Below the pieces are notes generated by a model. That model searched no databases. It saw nothing but the letters and a program-made list of their open reading frames with translations, and was not told where the DNA came from. Made by a program: the position numbers and the translations under genes. From NCBI RefSeq assembly GCF_003640665.1, contig NZ_QQXL01000005.1:219151-283150 (forward strand): a stretch of 64,000 nt of DNA, read 5' to 3'. Of this stretch, positions 37,230 to 47,354 are shown one piece after another (positions within the stretch are counted from its first letter, which is position 1; every line of letters begins with the position of its first letter). This DNA is from Galactobacter caseinivorans (GTDB lineage Bacteria; Actinomycetota; Actinomycetes; Actinomycetales; Micrococcaceae).

Positions 37230-38963
37230 TCAGCGCCGGCGGCGCCTGCGCGAGGTCCCAAACATCCCCCGCACAATCTGGTTGCCCAGGGTCGTGAGCA
37301 CGGAGACGGCGGCCTTGCCCAGCTGATCTCCCATGGTGGGGCCGGAGGACGTGCGGCGCGCCGGCTCGCGGGTGGGCGGCAGCGTCAGCGGCGGCTCCTC
37401 CCGCTCCTCGGGGCTGGGGGCTGGCGCCTGGGAGGACGGCGCCCCTGCGGCTGGCCGGCCCAGGATCTGTTCCTCGATGCGCCGGGCCTCGGCGTCCAGG
37501 TCAAGCGGGCCGCCGGGGGCACTGCCCGACGCCGCTGGCTCGCCGCTCGGGGCGGCCGCACCGCCGGTGCTGGGCGCGGCGGGCGCAGAGCCGGCGCCGC
37601 CGGCCCCGCCGGTGGCCTGAAGCCGCTCGAACGCGGACTCGCGATCCGCGGCCGTCCCGTAGGTGGCCAGCAGCGAACTGGCCGCAACAGCGGCATCCAC
37701 CGCCGCGGCGTCGGACGCTCCCATGGTGGACTTGGGCGACCAGAGCTTGGTCCAGGCCACCGGGCTGGGCGCGCCCTTCTCATTCATGACGGTGATGATG
37801 GCCTCGCCGGTGCCCAGGGTGGTGAGGGCCGCCTCCAGGTCGTAGTCGGAGGTGGGGTAGGTGGAGACGGTGGCGCGCAGGGCCTTGGCGTCGTCCGGAG
37901 TGAAGGCTCGCAGGGCGTGCTGCACGCGGTTGGCGAGCTGACCAAGCACCTCGGTGGGGACATCCGTGGGGTTCTGCGTCACGAAGAACAGACCAATGCC
38001 CTTGGAACGGATCAGACGCACCGTGGTGGCGATCTGCTGCAAAAAGGCCTTGGAGGCGCCGTTGAAGAGCAGGTGGGCCTCGTCCAGGAAGAAGACCAGC
38101 TTGGGCTTGTCCGCGTCCCCCACCTCGGGGAGTTCGGAGAACAGATCCGCGAGCAGCCACATCATGAAGGTGGAGGTCAGCAGCGGCTTCTGCATCAGCG
38201 TGGGCAGCTCAAGGGCGGAGATCACGCCGCGCCCGTCCGGGGCAGTGCGCAGCAGCTGCGCGGAATCAAACTCCGGCAGGCCAAAGAACTGATCAAGGCC
38301 CTGGGCCTCCAGGTTGACCAGGCCGCGCAGGATCACGCCGGCGGTGGCGGAGGAGAGCCCGCCAAGGCTCTTCAACTCCGGCTTGCCCTCATCCGAGGTG
38401 AGGAAGGAGATGACGGCGCGCAGATCCTTCAGGTCATCCAACAGCAGGCCCTTCTGGTCCGCGTAGTGGAAGATCAGCTGCAGGCTGGACTCCTGCGTCT
38501 CATTCAGGTCCATGACGCGGCTGAGCAGCAGCGGGCCAAAGGAGGTCATGGAGGCGCGGATGGGCACACCCTTGCCGTCCCCGCCCAGGGCAAAGAACTC
38601 CACCGGGTAGGCGGTGGGCTTCCAGTCCATGCCCACGCTCTGCGTGCGGGCGGTGAGCTTCTCGCTGGCGGTGCCCGCGGTGATGAGGCCGGTCAGGTCC
38701 CCCTTGATGTCAGAGACAAAGACGGGGACGCCGGCGTCGGAGAGCTGTTCCGCCATGACCTGCAGCGTGATGGTCTTGCCGGTGCCCGTGGCGCCGGCCA
38801 CCAGCCCGTGGCGGTTCATCATGCCAAGCGGCAGGCGCACCGGGGCGTCCGCGTACGTGGTCCCGTCCACCACGGCCGCGCCGAGGGTGAGCGTGGGGGC
38901 GTCATTGGCGTAGCCGTCGCGGATGGTGGCGACGCGCTCTTCTGCGGACTTCTGCTGGGTCAT
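37230..38963 (-). CDS. HerA/DUF853-type ATPase (YjgR-like)
   Basis: A 577-residue P-loop ATPase of the HerA-FtsK superfamily. It begins with LPLGMMNRHGLVAGATGTGK (Walker A GATGTGKT), then VFVSDIKGDLTGL, Walker B KLVFFLDEAHLLF and the sensor VRLIRSKGIGLFFVTQNPTD. The C-terminal 130 residues are a disordered Ala/Gly/Pro-rich linker followed by a basic tail ending RRRRRR. Cellular role unknown. Confidence 0.91.
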   Translation of the reverse strand: MTQQKSAEERVATIRDGYANDAPTLTLGAAVVDGTTYADAPVRLPLGMMNRHGLVAGATGTGKTITLQVMAEQLSDAGVPVFVSDIKGDLTGLITAGTASEKLTARTQSVGMDWKPTAYPVEFFALGGDGKGVPIRASMTSFGPLLLSRVMDLNETQESSLQLIFHYADQKGLLLDDLKDLRAVISFLTSDEGKPELKSLGGLSSATAGVILRGLVNLEAQGLDQFFGLPEFDSAQLLRTAPDGRGVISALELPTLMQKPLLTSTFMMWLLADLFSELPEVGDADKPKLVFFLDEAHLLFNGASKAFLQQIATTVRLIRSKGIGLFFVTQNPTDVPTEVLGQLANRVQHALRAFTPDDAKALRATVSTYPTSDYDLEAALTTLGTGEAIITVMNEKGAPSPVAWTKLWSPKSTMGASDAAAVDAAVAASSLLATYGTAADRESAFERLQATGGAGGAGSAPAAPSTGGAAAPSGEPAASGSAPGGPLDLDAEARRIEEQILGRPAAGAPSSQAPAPSPEEREEPPLTLPPTREPARRTSSGPTMGDQLGKAAVSVLTTLGNQIVRGMFGTSRRRRRR

Positions 38964-38999
38964 GGCGCCAGTGTATGCAGGCCGGGTGGCTCGTGGGGG

Positions 39000-39926
39000 C
39001 TATCCCAGCAGTGCGGCGACCAGGAACATGATCGGAATCCCCAGCACGGTGGTGGCCAGGACCGTGTCCTTGGCGATCACCACGCCGGCGTCATAGCGGG
39101 ACGCGTTGACGAAGATGTTTTGTGCCGTGGGCAGGGCCGCCAGCACCACTGCGGCGTACAGCGCCGTGCCCTCCATCCCAAAGACCAGAACCGCGAGCGC
39201 CCAGGCAATCAGCGGGTGGATGATCAGCTTGAGGCCCGTGGCGAACAGGATGTCGGAGCGGCGGGCATCCTCCTTGCGCAGCGGGCGCGAGCCCACCAGG
39301 GAGATGCCAAAGGCCAGGAGCATGGCGGGCACTGAGGCGCCGGCCAGCAGGTTCAGCGGGGTCATGAGGATTTCCGGCACGCTCACGTGCACAAGCGAGA
39401 CCGCGAGCCCCAGGAGGGAGCCGATGATCATGGGGTTGGTGACCAGGCCCTTGAGCACACCCACCACGCCGGATCCGGCGCGGGCGGTGGCGGCGTCCAT
39501 GAGGGAGAGGTTCAGCGGCGTGAAGACCGCCAGCTGGAAGAGCAACACCGGCGCGGCCAGCGACGCGTCCCCCAACACGAACGTCGCGATGGGCAGGCCA
39601 AGGTTGGCGGAGTTGACGGTGGAGGCGGCCATGGCGCCGATGGTGCGCTCGGCGGCGTCGCGCTTGAGCCACCAGCGGGTGGCGAGCCAGAAGATCCCCA
39701 GGACAAGGAAGGCGGAGACGCCGGCAACGACCAGCTGCTCGCCAAGCACCGAGTACGGATCCGCCGTGGCGAGCGTGACAAAGAGCAGGGCGGGGGAGGC
39801 CACGTTGAAGGTCAGCTTGTTCAGCACCTGCCGGCCCTGCGGACCAAGGACGCCGCGGCGGCCCACAAAGTAGCCCACGCCGATCACGACCCAGATGGCG
39901 GCAAAGCCTTCTAGTACGCCAAACAA
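39000..39926 (-). CDS. AEC-family transporter
   Basis: A 308-residue auxin-efflux-carrier/malonate-permease-type protein with ten membrane helices (LEGFAAIWVVIGVGYFVG, NKLTFNVASPALLFVTLA, STVNSANLGLPIATFVLG, AALPTAQNIFVNASRYD). I chose the TTG start because AGGAGGA lies four bases before it. Longer in-frame ATG starts lie inside the terminator of the tRNA gene and have no ribosome binding site. Substrate not predictable. Confidence 0.85.
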   Translation of the reverse strand: MFGVLEGFAAIWVVIGVGYFVGRRGVLGPQGRQVLNKLTFNVASPALLFVTLATADPYSVLGEQLVVAGVSAFLVLGIFWLATRWWLKRDAAERTIGAMAASTVNSANLGLPIATFVLGDASLAAPVLLFQLAVFTPLNLSLMDAATARAGSGVVGVLKGLVTNPMIIGSLLGLAVSLVHVSVPEILMTPLNLLAGASVPAMLLAFGISLVGSRPLRKEDARRSDILFATGLKLIIHPLIAWALAVLVFGMEGTALYAAVVLAALPTAQNIFVNASRYDAGVVIAKDTVLATTVLGIPIMFLVAALLG

Positions 39927-39944
39927 AGAGTCCTCCTCACATAT

Positions 39945-39978
39945 AAAAAGGCCTCCCACTCGCGTGAGAGACCTTTTC
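39945..39978 (-). terminator. Terminator of tRNA-Gly
   Basis: On the minus strand, AAAAGGTCTCTCAC and GTGGGAGGCCTTTT pair around GCGA with two G-T wobbles, followed by a T run. It starts two bases after the tRNA 3' end. Confidence 0.85.
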
Positions 39979-39979
39979 T

Positions 39980-40053
39980 TGGAGCGGGCGACGGGAATCG
40001 AACCCGCGTGTCCAGCTTGGGAAGCTGGCGCTCTACCATTGAGCTACGCCCGC
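39980..40053 (-). tRNA. tRNA-Gly (CCC anticodon)
   Basis: Cloverleaf on the minus strand: acceptor GCGGGCG/CGCCCGC, D arm TAGCTCAATGGTAGAGC, anticodon stem CCAGC/GCTGG with loop TTCCCAA, T arm CGCGGGTTCGATTCCCG, and an encoded CCA end. Confidence 0.96.
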
Positions 40054-40165
40054 ATTGCGCCGTTCCGACCGGAGCCGCTTCGACCTGAACAAGCATAACC
40101 GCTTGTGAGGCCTCCCCGCGCCAACCGTGCCGCGCGCACCCCACCCGCACCAGGCGGCGTCGGGC

Positions 40166-40588
40166 CTAATTTTCCTCCAAGAGCTCCTTCAGAGCCTTGA
40201 CGTTTTCCTCGTCAAGGACCAAGCCAATGGGGTGCCCGGGATTGATCGCCACGCCCAGGCCCTCCGCCTGGCGCAGCGCCTCGCCGCCGCTGATCGTCAC
40301 CGCGTAGGGGGCGGAGTCAATGAAGTTCTGCGCCACGCGCGCCGGGTGCGTGAAGACCGCAAGCACCGGCTTCTCATCCGGGCCCTGCAGGATCAGCGGC
40401 TGCACCACCTTGGAATCATCCGTGACCTCCTCCGCCGTGAGGAAAAAGAGCGAGGACGTCACGATCTTGGAGAGCACATCGTTATTGCCCAGCTTGCCCT
40501 CCGCGCCGTCAACGATGGCGCGCTCCACGTCATTAAACGGCTCATTGGGGTTCTCTCCCAGGGTGGACTCGGGCTGCTGCTCGCTCAT
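40166..40588 (-). CDS. SseB-family protein
   Basis: About 140 residues with the SseB N-terminal fold: SLFFLTAEEV, VLAVFTHPARVAQNFIDSAP and LGVAINPGHPIGLVLDEENV. The ATG MSEQQPES has AGGAG at a proper distance; the ORF extends 17 codons further without a ribosome binding site. In enterobacteria SseB proteins are associated with secretion or envelope stress; in actinobacteria the role is unknown. Confidence 0.82.
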   Translation of the reverse strand: MSEQQPESTLGENPNEPFNDVERAIVDGAEGKLGNNDVLSKIVTSSLFFLTAEEVTDDSKVVQPLILQGPDEKPVLAVFTHPARVAQNFIDSAPYAVTISGGEALRQAEGLGVAINPGHPIGLVLDEENVKALKELLEEN

Positions 40589-40651
40589 GGTGCTCCTGCT
40601 GGTTGTTGGCTGGATGTGCTCAGGCTCCTGCACCTCCACGCTACCGCGAAG

Positions 40652-41515
40652 CTACGGCTTGAGCCCGTAGTACTGCTCCAGCGTCTTGGCCTTGGACTTG
40701 ACCAGGTCCTTGGAGGTCTTTGATCCCAGGTAGCGCAGGTGCCACGGCTCGTAGGCGTAGCCCGTGCTCTCTTCCTGCCCCAGCGGGTAGCGCACCGTGA
40801 AGCCGTACTTGGAGGCATTCTTGGCGACCCACTTGCCTGCCGGGGTCTGGCCAAAGCACTTCTCCAGGTCGCAGCGCCCGTTGCCGACGTCAGCGGCCAG
40901 GCCGGTCTGGTGCTCGCTGAAACCGGCCGGAGCGGAGATGGTGTTGGCGTAGCTGGTCCCATAGCGCTGCTCGTAGCTATTGCGAAGCGCGTCCTGCTCG
41001 GCAGCGGAACGGTAGCCGCTCAGCAGCTTCAGGTTGTGCCCGTCCTTGGCCGCGCCGCGCATCAGCTTCTCCAGCGCGCCGGTAGCGTCTGCGCGCAACT
41101 GCTGCCCGTTGAGGGTGCGCAGGTTCTCCGGGGCGTAGCTGGTGGGCTCCAGGCCGTGGTCCTTGTTGACCAGCACGCCCAGATCCGCCGGGTCCCGAGG
41201 GATCTGCGGGGAATCATCCCGCGGCTTGGGAGCGGCGGAGGTGACGGGCGCCTGGATCCGGGCGCTCGCTGGCGGCGCGGGGGTGGCCTGTCCGGAGTTG
41301 GCCTGGGCGGAGTTGGCCTGTGCGGAAGCGGCGGGCGGCGCGGATGCGGCGGCGGTTCCGGTGCCCGACGCCGTGGGGTCCGGTTCGTCCCGCACCCCCA
41401 GTTTCAGGGCAATCACCGCGACGGCCAGCATGATCACCACAATGGCGGCCGTGACAACAAGGCGTCCCAGCACGCCACGGCTCATGACGGGCCGTGGCGG
41501 TGCTGGGACGGGCAC
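40652..41515 (-). CDS. Membrane-anchored D-alanyl-D-alanine carboxypeptidase (VanY/M15 family)
   Basis: A 287-residue protein with an N-terminal membrane helix (LVVTAAIVVIMLAVAVIAL), an Ala/Gln/Pro/Ser-rich linker with repeats (ANSAQANSGQAT) and a C-terminal M15B peptidase domain. Zinc ligands lie in SEHQTGLAADVG (His and Asp) and YEPWHLRYLG (Glu and His). It trims terminal D-Ala from peptidoglycan stem peptides outside the membrane. GTG start after AGGAGA. A close relative follows upstream on the same strand. Confidence 0.9.
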   Translation of the reverse strand: MPVPAPPRPVMSRGVLGRLVVTAAIVVIMLAVAVIALKLGVRDEPDPTASGTGTAAASAPPAASAQANSAQANSGQATPAPPASARIQAPVTSAAPKPRDDSPQIPRDPADLGVLVNKDHGLEPTSYAPENLRTLNGQQLRADATGALEKLMRGAAKDGHNLKLLSGYRSAAEQDALRNSYEQRYGTSYANTISAPAGFSEHQTGLAADVGNGRCDLEKCFGQTPAGKWVAKNASKYGFTVRYPLGQEESTGYAYEPWHLRYLGSKTSKDLVKSKAKTLEQYYGLKP

Positions 41516-41616
41516 GCGAGTTCTCCTGGTGTGTGCGACGAAGTGGGCGCCCGTGAAGACGAGCGGCTCACTATCTTAGGCCGTCCAGGAAGGATGCCTC
41601 GCAGTGGCGCAGTGAA

Positions 41617-42306
41617 TCAGCGCTTGAGGCCGTAGTACTGCTCCAGCGTGCGGATCTTCTTGTGGTGCATCTTGCTGGAGATCTTCTTGCCAACGTAGCG
41701 CACGTGCCAGGGCTCGTAGGCGTAGCCGGTCACCTTGGTGTACCCCTTGGGGTAGCGGATGATGTAGCCGTACTTCCAGGAGTTGGAGGCAACCCATTTG
41801 CTGGCCTTCGTATTGCCGAAGCACTTGCCAAGCGCGCAGCCGCCGCCGGGGGTGCCCAGGTCAGCGGTCAGGCCGGTTTGGTGCTCGCTGTAGCCCGGGC
41901 GCGCCGCGACGGTGGAGGCGTACTTGGCCCCGTACCAGCGGCTGTACTGGGAGAACAGCGTCTTCTGGCTCTTGTAGGAGCGGTAGCTGGACACGATGGT
42001 CACGGGCTTCTTTGCCTTCTTCGCCGCGGACATCATGGAGCGCATGTGCCGGGCCGGCTCCTTGCGGATCTTCGCGGAGCCGATCTTGGTCAGGTCCCTG
42101 GGCACGTAGGTCTTGGGCTTCAGCGGGCGGTTCTTGTTGACCAGGACGCCAATGTTCTTGGGGTCCTTGGGCGCCTTGGGTGCTGCCTCCGCGCTCACGG
42201 AGCCGGCGAGCACCAGCGTGAAGGCAAAGAGCATGGCCGCAAGGAGAGTGCCAAGGCGGAGCAGGGCAGGGCGCTGCTCACGTGATGCCACGGTAAGAGA
42301 CGTCAT
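41617..42306 (-). CDS. Secreted D-alanyl-D-alanine carboxypeptidase (VanY/M15 family)
   Basis: About 229 residues from the ATG MTSLTVASREQ, with GGGAGG upstream. It has a Sec signal peptide (LGTLLAAMLFAFTLVLAGSVSAEA) and an M15B domain with SEHQTGLTADLG and YEPWHVRYVG as zinc sites. It shares the terminal RTLEQYYGLK-type ending with the neighbour at 40652, so the two arose by tandem duplication. Unlike the neighbour it should be released or wall-bound, being very basic (many Lys). Confidence 0.9.
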   Translation of the reverse strand: MTSLTVASREQRPALLRLGTLLAAMLFAFTLVLAGSVSAEAAPKAPKDPKNIGVLVNKNRPLKPKTYVPRDLTKIGSAKIRKEPARHMRSMMSAAKKAKKPVTIVSSYRSYKSQKTLFSQYSRWYGAKYASTVAARPGYSEHQTGLTADLGTPGGGCALGKCFGNTKASKWVASNSWKYGYIIRYPKGYTKVTGYAYEPWHVRYVGKKISSKMHHKKIRTLEQYYGLKR

Positions 42307-42355
42307 AAGTATCCTCCCCAAAGGATGATCTGCGAGTGATATAGGCAAGAGCGTA

Positions 42356-42369
42356 TACCGTGTAGCACG
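42356..42369 (+). promoter_or_regulatory. Leaderless promoter of dcd (-10 TACCGT)
   Basis: TACCGT matches TANNNT and ends seven bases before the GTG of dcd, with no Shine-Dalgarno sequence between. Transcription probably starts at the start codon. Confidence 0.55.
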
Positions 42370-42950
42370 TGCTTCTCTCTGATCGCGACATTCGTTCCTC
42401 GCTCTCCTCCGGCCACATTGGTCTGGAGCCCCTGGAACAAGACATGGTCCAGCCCTCTTCGGTGGACGTGCGCCTGGATCGATTCTTCCGATTGTTTGAC
42501 AATCACAAGTACGCGCACATCGATCCCGCGCAGGAGCAGTCTGAGCTGACCCGCCTGGTGGAGGTGGACCCCACGGAGCCGTTTGTGCTGCACCCGGGGG
42601 AGTTTGTGCTTGGCGCCACCTTTGAGAAGGTCACTCTGCCGGACGACGTGGCGGCGCGGCTGGAGGGCAAGAGCTCGCTGGGCCGGCTTGGCCTCCTGAC
42701 GCACTCCACTGCCGGCTTCATTGATCCGGGCTTTAGCGGGCACGTCACGCTGGAGCTCTCCAACGTGGCGACCCTGCCGATCCTGCTGTGGCCTGGGTCC
42801 AAGATTGGCCAGCTGTGCTTCTTCCAGCTGTCCTCCCCGGCGGAGCACCCCTACGGCAGCGGTCAGTACCTGAACCGCTATCAGGGCCAGCGCGGGCCAA
42901 CGGCCTCTCGCAGCCACCTGAACTTTCACCGCACCACGCTGGAGAGCTAG
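42369..42950 (+). CDS. dcd: dCTP deaminase
   Basis: A 193-residue nucleotide deaminase: [58 protein letters not shown] and [18 protein letters not shown]. Actinobacterial members are often bifunctional and give dUMP directly; that cannot be decided here. Supplies dUMP for thymidylate synthesis. The stop overlaps the convergent MFS gene by four bases. Confidence 0.96.
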   Translation: MLLSDRDIRSSLSSGHIGLEPLEQDMVQPSSVDVRLDRFFRLFDNHKYAHIDPAQEQSELTRLVEVDPTEPFVLHPGEFVLGATFEKVTLPDDVAARLEGKSSLGRLGLLTHSTAGFIDPGFSGHVTLELSNVATLPILLWPGSKIGQLCFFQLSSPAEHPYGSGQYLNRYQGQRGPTASRSHLNFHRTTLES

Positions 42951-44293
42951 CGCGGGGCCGGCACCGTGCGCCGGTCGCGTCCCAGCACAAAGAGCACCAG
43001 CCCGACGGCGACCACTAGCATGATGCCCACGATCCCGTAGCGGGATGCCGCACCGCCTTCCTCGCCCCCGGCGATGCCGGCGGAGAGCGCAAGCGAGGTG
43101 CACAGGGCAAAGAGGCTGGGGGCCAGGAAACTGACGGCCCGCCCGGTGGTGGCGTAGAGCCCAAAGATCTCGCCGGCATTCTCTGGGGTGGCGCGGCGTG
43201 CCAGCAGTGAGCGGGAGGCGGACTGCGCCGGTCCCACCAGGGCGCACATGATGAGGCCAAAGACCCAGAAGCCGGCGGCCCCGGGGGAGAGGAAGATGCC
43301 GACCCCGGTGCAGAGCAGGCCGATGAGGCAGGCCAGGATGACCTTGCGCGGGCCCACCTTGTCATCCAGCCAGCCACCCAGCAGGGCGCCGGCCGCGGCA
43401 ATCACGTTGCCCGCAATCGCAAAGAGGATCACCTGGGTGGCGCTCATGCCAAAGACCGCCCCGGCAATAACGCCGCCAAAGGTGAAGACGGCCGCCAGCC
43501 CGTCCCGATAGACGGCGGAGGAGATGAGGAACCACAGGGTGTCCCGATCCTCACGCCACATGCGTCCAATGCGGGCAAAGAGTTCCTTGTAGGAATCCAG
43601 CACGCTGACCTTGGCCGCGCGCTGGACCGGGAGCTCAGGAATCGCGAACAGCACCGGGAGGCAAAAGATCAGGGTCCACGCGGCGCAGAAGACGGCGACC
43701 AGGCGCAGGTTGAGGCCGTCCACGTCGCTGGAACCTGCCCAGGGGATGATGGGCTGCACAAAGCCAAAGAGCACCAGCGCCAGGGCCACAATGCCGCCCA
43801 GATACCCGCAGGCCCAGCCAAAGCCGGAGACGCGGCCCATGGTGGCCTGGGTGGAGATTTGGGGGAGCATCGCGAAGTAGTTCACGCTGGCCAGCTCCGC
43901 GCCAAAGGTGGCCACGCAGAGCAGGACAATGCCCAGGATCAGGTATTCGTGCTCCGGACGCACAAAGAAGCAGGCAGCGGAGGCCAGCACAATCACGCCG
44001 GTGTGGATGCCGAGCCAGAGCTTGCGGCGCCCGCCAGAGTCGGCGCGGCGGCCAAGCACGGGGGCCACCAGCGCGATGGCGACGCCGGTGATGCCAAGGC
44101 CGGCGGCCAGCGCGGCGGCGTTCTCGTCCTTGTTCCCAAAGAGGGAGGAGGTCAGGTAGACCGTGAAGACGAACGTGGTCATCACGGCGTTGATGGCCGC
44201 CGAGCCCCAATCCCACAGGGCCCAGGCAAAAATTTTACGGTCCATTTTGAGGTGCGGCCGGGCGGCAGGAGCCGCGGACCCGTGGGTGCTCAT
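42947..44293 (-). CDS. MFS transporter of the UMF1/Atg22-like family
   Basis: A 448-residue carrier with 12 helices. The N terminus [20 protein letters not shown] and the [12 protein letters not shown] block are typical of UMF1 (Atg22/BtlA) proteins. The [18 protein letters not shown] motif is also characteristic. Substrate unknown, possibly amino acids by family analogy. It is divergent from the mrp operon. Confidence 0.87.
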   Translation of the reverse strand: MSTHGSAAPAARPHLKMDRKIFAWALWDWGSAAINAVMTTFVFTVYLTSSLFGNKDENAAALAAGLGITGVAIALVAPVLGRRADSGGRRKLWLGIHTGVIVLASAACFFVRPEHEYLILGIVLLCVATFGAELASVNYFAMLPQISTQATMGRVSGFGWACGYLGGIVALALVLFGFVQPIIPWAGSSDVDGLNLRLVAVFCAAWTLIFCLPVLFAIPELPVQRAAKVSVLDSYKELFARIGRMWREDRDTLWFLISSAVYRDGLAAVFTFGGVIAGAVFGMSATQVILFAIAGNVIAAAGALLGGWLDDKVGPRKVILACLIGLLCTGVGIFLSPGAAGFWVFGLIMCALVGPAQSASRSLLARRATPENAGEIFGLYATTGRAVSFLAPSLFALCTSLALSAGIAGGEEGGAASRYGIVGIMLVVAVGLVLFVLGRDRRTVPAPR

Positions 44294-44396
44294 GTTCTGA
44301 GGTTAACCGGCGTCCAGTAGAATGGAATCTCCCCGCCGGGACGTGACGCTCTGCAGTCATGTCGTGGTTGCAACCCGACGTGAGGAGAACACGCCC

Positions 44397-47354
44397 GTGC
44401 TGATCGTGCTGTCCGCCCTTTTCGCGACGGCCCTCGTGGCGCCGCTCCTGGTGCGTTGGTTCGGTCGCAGCGCGTTTTACGTCCTGGCACTGGCCCCCGC
44501 GGCTGGCTTCGTATGGCTGCTGACGCAACTACCCGCCGTCGTGCAGGCCAACCAAACCGCCCCGACCGGATCCGTAGATGCCCCGCCGGGCATAGAGGTG
44601 GCCTGGATCCCGCAGCTGGGCGTGGAGCTCGCCTTCCGGCTCGACGCACTCTCCGCCACCCTAGGCCTGCTTCTGCTCGGCGTTGGCGCGCTGGTTCTGG
44701 CCTATTGCGCCCGCTACTTCAAGAGCGAGGACGCCAGCATTGGCCCCTTCGCGGCCCAGCTGACGGCCTTTGCCGGCGCCATGTTTGGCCTGGTGATGAG
44801 CGATGACCTCATCATTTTGTTCGTTTTCTGGGAGGTCACCACGATCCTCTCCTACCTGCTGATCGGATATTCCCGTTCACGCATGTTTGCCAGGCGCTCC
44901 GCGCTGCAGGCCCTGATCGTCACCACCGCCGGCGGGTTGGCCATGCTGGTGGGACTTGTGGCCATGGGGGTCACCGCTGGCACCTATCGGCTCTCCGAGG
45001 TGCTGGCCGCCGCGCCGCAACTGTTGGGCAACCCCGTGATAGACGCCGCGGTGGTCCTGATCTTGATCGGCGCCTTCTCCAAGTCCGCGCTGGTTCCGCT
45101 GCACTTCTGGTTGCCCGGGGCCATGGCCGCGCCCACCCCCGTCTCCGCGTACCTGCACGCCGCCGCCATGGTCAAGGCAGGCATCTACCTGGTGGCCCGC
45201 ATGGCGCCGGGCTTTGCGGAGGCGGAGCCCTGGCGCCCGCTCATCATCTGCTTTGGCCTGCTGACCCTGCTCGTGGGCGGCTGGCGCGCGCTGCGCCAGC
45301 ATGACATCAAGCTGATCCTGGCCTACGGCACGGTCTCGCAGCTGGGACTGCTGGTCACGATCACGGGCCTCGGAACGGGCGACGCCGCTATGGCCGGCTT
45401 GGCGCTCATGGTCTCTCACGGCCTCTTCAAATCGGCGCTGTTCCTGATCGTCGGCATCATTGACCACGGCACCGGCACGCGTGATCTGCGCAAGCTCTCC
45501 GGGCTGTGGCGCCAGCACAAGGTGCTCTTTGCCGCAGCGCTCATCTCCGCCGCCTCCATGGCCGGCGTGCCACCCGTCTTCGGCTTTGTGGCCAAGGAGT
45601 CCGTCTTGGGGGCCACGCTGCAGCTGCCCGGCGCGCTGGCCGCGTGGGTCACCGCAGGCGTGGTCATCGGTTCCATGCTGACCTTCGCCTACGCGGCGCG
45701 CTTTGTGTGGGGTGCCTTCGCACTGAAGCCGGGCGTCGAGCCTACGCCGAGCCACCCGCTCTCCTGGGAGATGGCGGCCGCGCCGGTCGTGCTCTCCGCG
45801 CTCACGCTGGTGCTCGGGTTCCTCCCGGGCGCCGTCGAGTGGATCATTGGGCCCTACGCGTTGACGCTGCCGCATGAGGGCAAGCTGGAGCACCTGGCGC
45901 TGTGGCACGGCTTCAAGCTGCCCCTTGGCCTCACCGCCCTGACCATCGCCGTGGGTGTTGCGCTCTTCCTGGCCCGGCGCCGTGTGGAGGCGTGGCAGGA
46001 CAAGGTGTACCCGCTGGTGGACGCGGAGCGCTCCTACCGCTCCGTCATGGCGGGGATCGACTGGGTGGCCGTGCGCCTCACGGGCCTGATCCAGCGCGGC
46101 CAGCTCTCCTACTACCTCATGGTCATCCTGATCACCGCCCTGGTGGTCCCGGCCCTCGCGGCGCTGCTGCTGAGCACGCCGTGGCCCGGCTGGGATCAGC
46201 TGCTGCTCGCGGATTCCCCGGCCCAAGCGGTGATCGGCGTCGCCATGATCGTGGGCGCCATCGGCGCCGTGCGCGCGGGCAAGCGCTTCATGGCCGTGCT
46301 GATGGTCTCCATCACCGGCTACGGCATGGCCGCCATCTTCGCCTTCCAGGGCGCGCCGGACTTGGCCGTGACTCAGGTGTTGGTGGAGACCATCGTGTTG
46401 GTCGCCTTCTTCCTGGCGCTGCGCGTGCTTCCCTCCCGGCTTGGCCACTCCAGCGGCGTGGGCAAGAAGGCCGTGCGCCTGATCGTGGCCATCGGATTTG
46501 GGGTGTCCATGATGGCGATTGCCGCCATCGCCATGGCCTCGCGCAGCGCGGAGCCCGTCTCCCTGCGCTTCCCGGAGCTGGCCTATGAGGGCGGCAACGG
46601 CAAGAACATCGTCAACGTGACGCTCGTGGACATCCGCGCCTGGGATACCTTCGGTGAGATCACGGTGCTGGCCGCGGCCGCGACCGGCGTTGCCTCGCTG
46701 ATCTTTGTGGTGGGCCGCGGGGATCGCATCCGCAACATCGGCGACGTCGCCGACTTTGACCCGGGCACCGTGGAGCGCCCAGTGCACGGCTCGCATCAGC
46801 GCCTGGCGGCGGCGTTCGCGGACATCTCCCGGGACGCACCGCGGGATAACTGGTTGGTCGCCGGGCGCACGCTGGCACCGGAGCGGCGCTCCATCATCAT
46901 CGAGGTCGTCACCCGCCTGCTCTTTCACACCCTGTTGCTGCTCTCCGTGTACCTGCTCCTGGCCGGCCACAACACCCCGGGCGGCGGCTTTGCCGGCGGG
47001 TTGGTCGCTGGGCTGGCGCTGACGCTTCGCTACCTGGCCGGCGGGCGCATTGAGCTCTTCGAGTCCATCCGGCTTGGCCCGGGCACGCTGCTTGGTTCCG
47101 GCCTGGCGATTGCCGCGATCACTGGCCTGGCGCCCGTGTTCTTTGGCGGAGCGGTCTTCCAGTCCCTGGCCGTGGACTTCTGGTTCCTTGGCTGGCACAA
47201 GTTCGTGACCTCCACGTTCTTCGATATCGGCGTGTATCTGGTGGTGGTTGGCCTGGTGCTGGATGTGCTGACCTCCCTTGGCGCCGAGCTTGACCGGCGG
47301 TGGGACACCGCCCCGAGAGCCGTCCGCGAACACGCAGGGGAGGCCATGGGATGA
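44397..47354 (+). CDS. mrpA: Na+/H+ antiporter subunit A with fused MrpB domain
   Basis: A 985-residue membrane protein, NuoL-like in its first 500 residues (SDDLIILFVFWEVTTILSYL, SALVPLHFWLPGAMAAPTPV, SAYLHAAAMVKAGIYLVARM), with an MbhD/MrpA C-terminal extension. The last 140 residues (TRLLFHTLLLLSVYLLLAGH then NTPGGGFAGGLVAG) are an MnhB/MrpB domain. No separate mrpB gene exists in the operon. The GTG at 44397 is chosen for its AGGAG nine bases upstream. Stop overlaps mrpC as ATGA. Confidence 0.94.
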   Translation: MLIVLSALFATALVAPLLVRWFGRSAFYVLALAPAAGFVWLLTQLPAVVQANQTAPTGSVDAPPGIEVAWIPQLGVELAFRLDALSATLGLLLLGVGALVLAYCARYFKSEDASIGPFAAQLTAFAGAMFGLVMSDDLIILFVFWEVTTILSYLLIGYSRSRMFARRSALQALIVTTAGGLAMLVGLVAMGVTAGTYRLSEVLAAAPQLLGNPVIDAAVVLILIGAFSKSALVPLHFWLPGAMAAPTPVSAYLHAAAMVKAGIYLVARMAPGFAEAEPWRPLIICFGLLTLLVGGWRALRQHDIKLILAYGTVSQLGLLVTITGLGTGDAAMAGLALMVSHGLFKSALFLIVGIIDHGTGTRDLRKLSGLWRQHKVLFAAALISAASMAGVPPVFGFVAKESVLGATLQLPGALAAWVTAGVVIGSMLTFAYAARFVWGAFALKPGVEPTPSHPLSWEMAAAPVVLSALTLVLGFLPGAVEWIIGPYALTLPHEGKLEHLALWHGFKLPLGLTALTIAVGVALFLARRRVEAWQDKVYPLVDAERSYRSVMAGIDWVAVRLTGLIQRGQLSYYLMVILITALVVPALAALLLSTPWPGWDQLLLADSPAQAVIGVAMIVGAIGAVRAGKRFMAVLMVSITGYGMAAIFAFQGAPDLAVTQVLVETIVLVAFFLALRVLPSRLGHSSGVGKKAVRLIVAIGFGVSMMAIAAIAMASRSAEPVSLRFPELAYEGGNGKNIVNVTLVDIRAWDTFGEITVLAAAATGVASLIFVVGRGDRIRNIGDVADFDPGTVERPVHGSHQRLAAAFADISRDAPRDNWLVAGRTLAPERRSIIIEVVTRLLFHTLLLLSVYLLLAGHNTPGGGFAGGLVAGLALTLRYLAGGRIELFESIRLGPGTLLGSGLAIAAITGLAPVFFGGAVFQSLAVDFWFLGWHKFVTSTFFDIGVYLVVVGLVLDVLTSLGAELDRRWDTAPRAVREHAGEAMG

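Noticed and set aside
39927..39959. Longer AEC transporter with the ATG start at 39959
   Set aside because: The added codons lie in the tRNA-Gly terminator and there is no ribosome binding site. The TTG at 39926 follows AGGAGGA.
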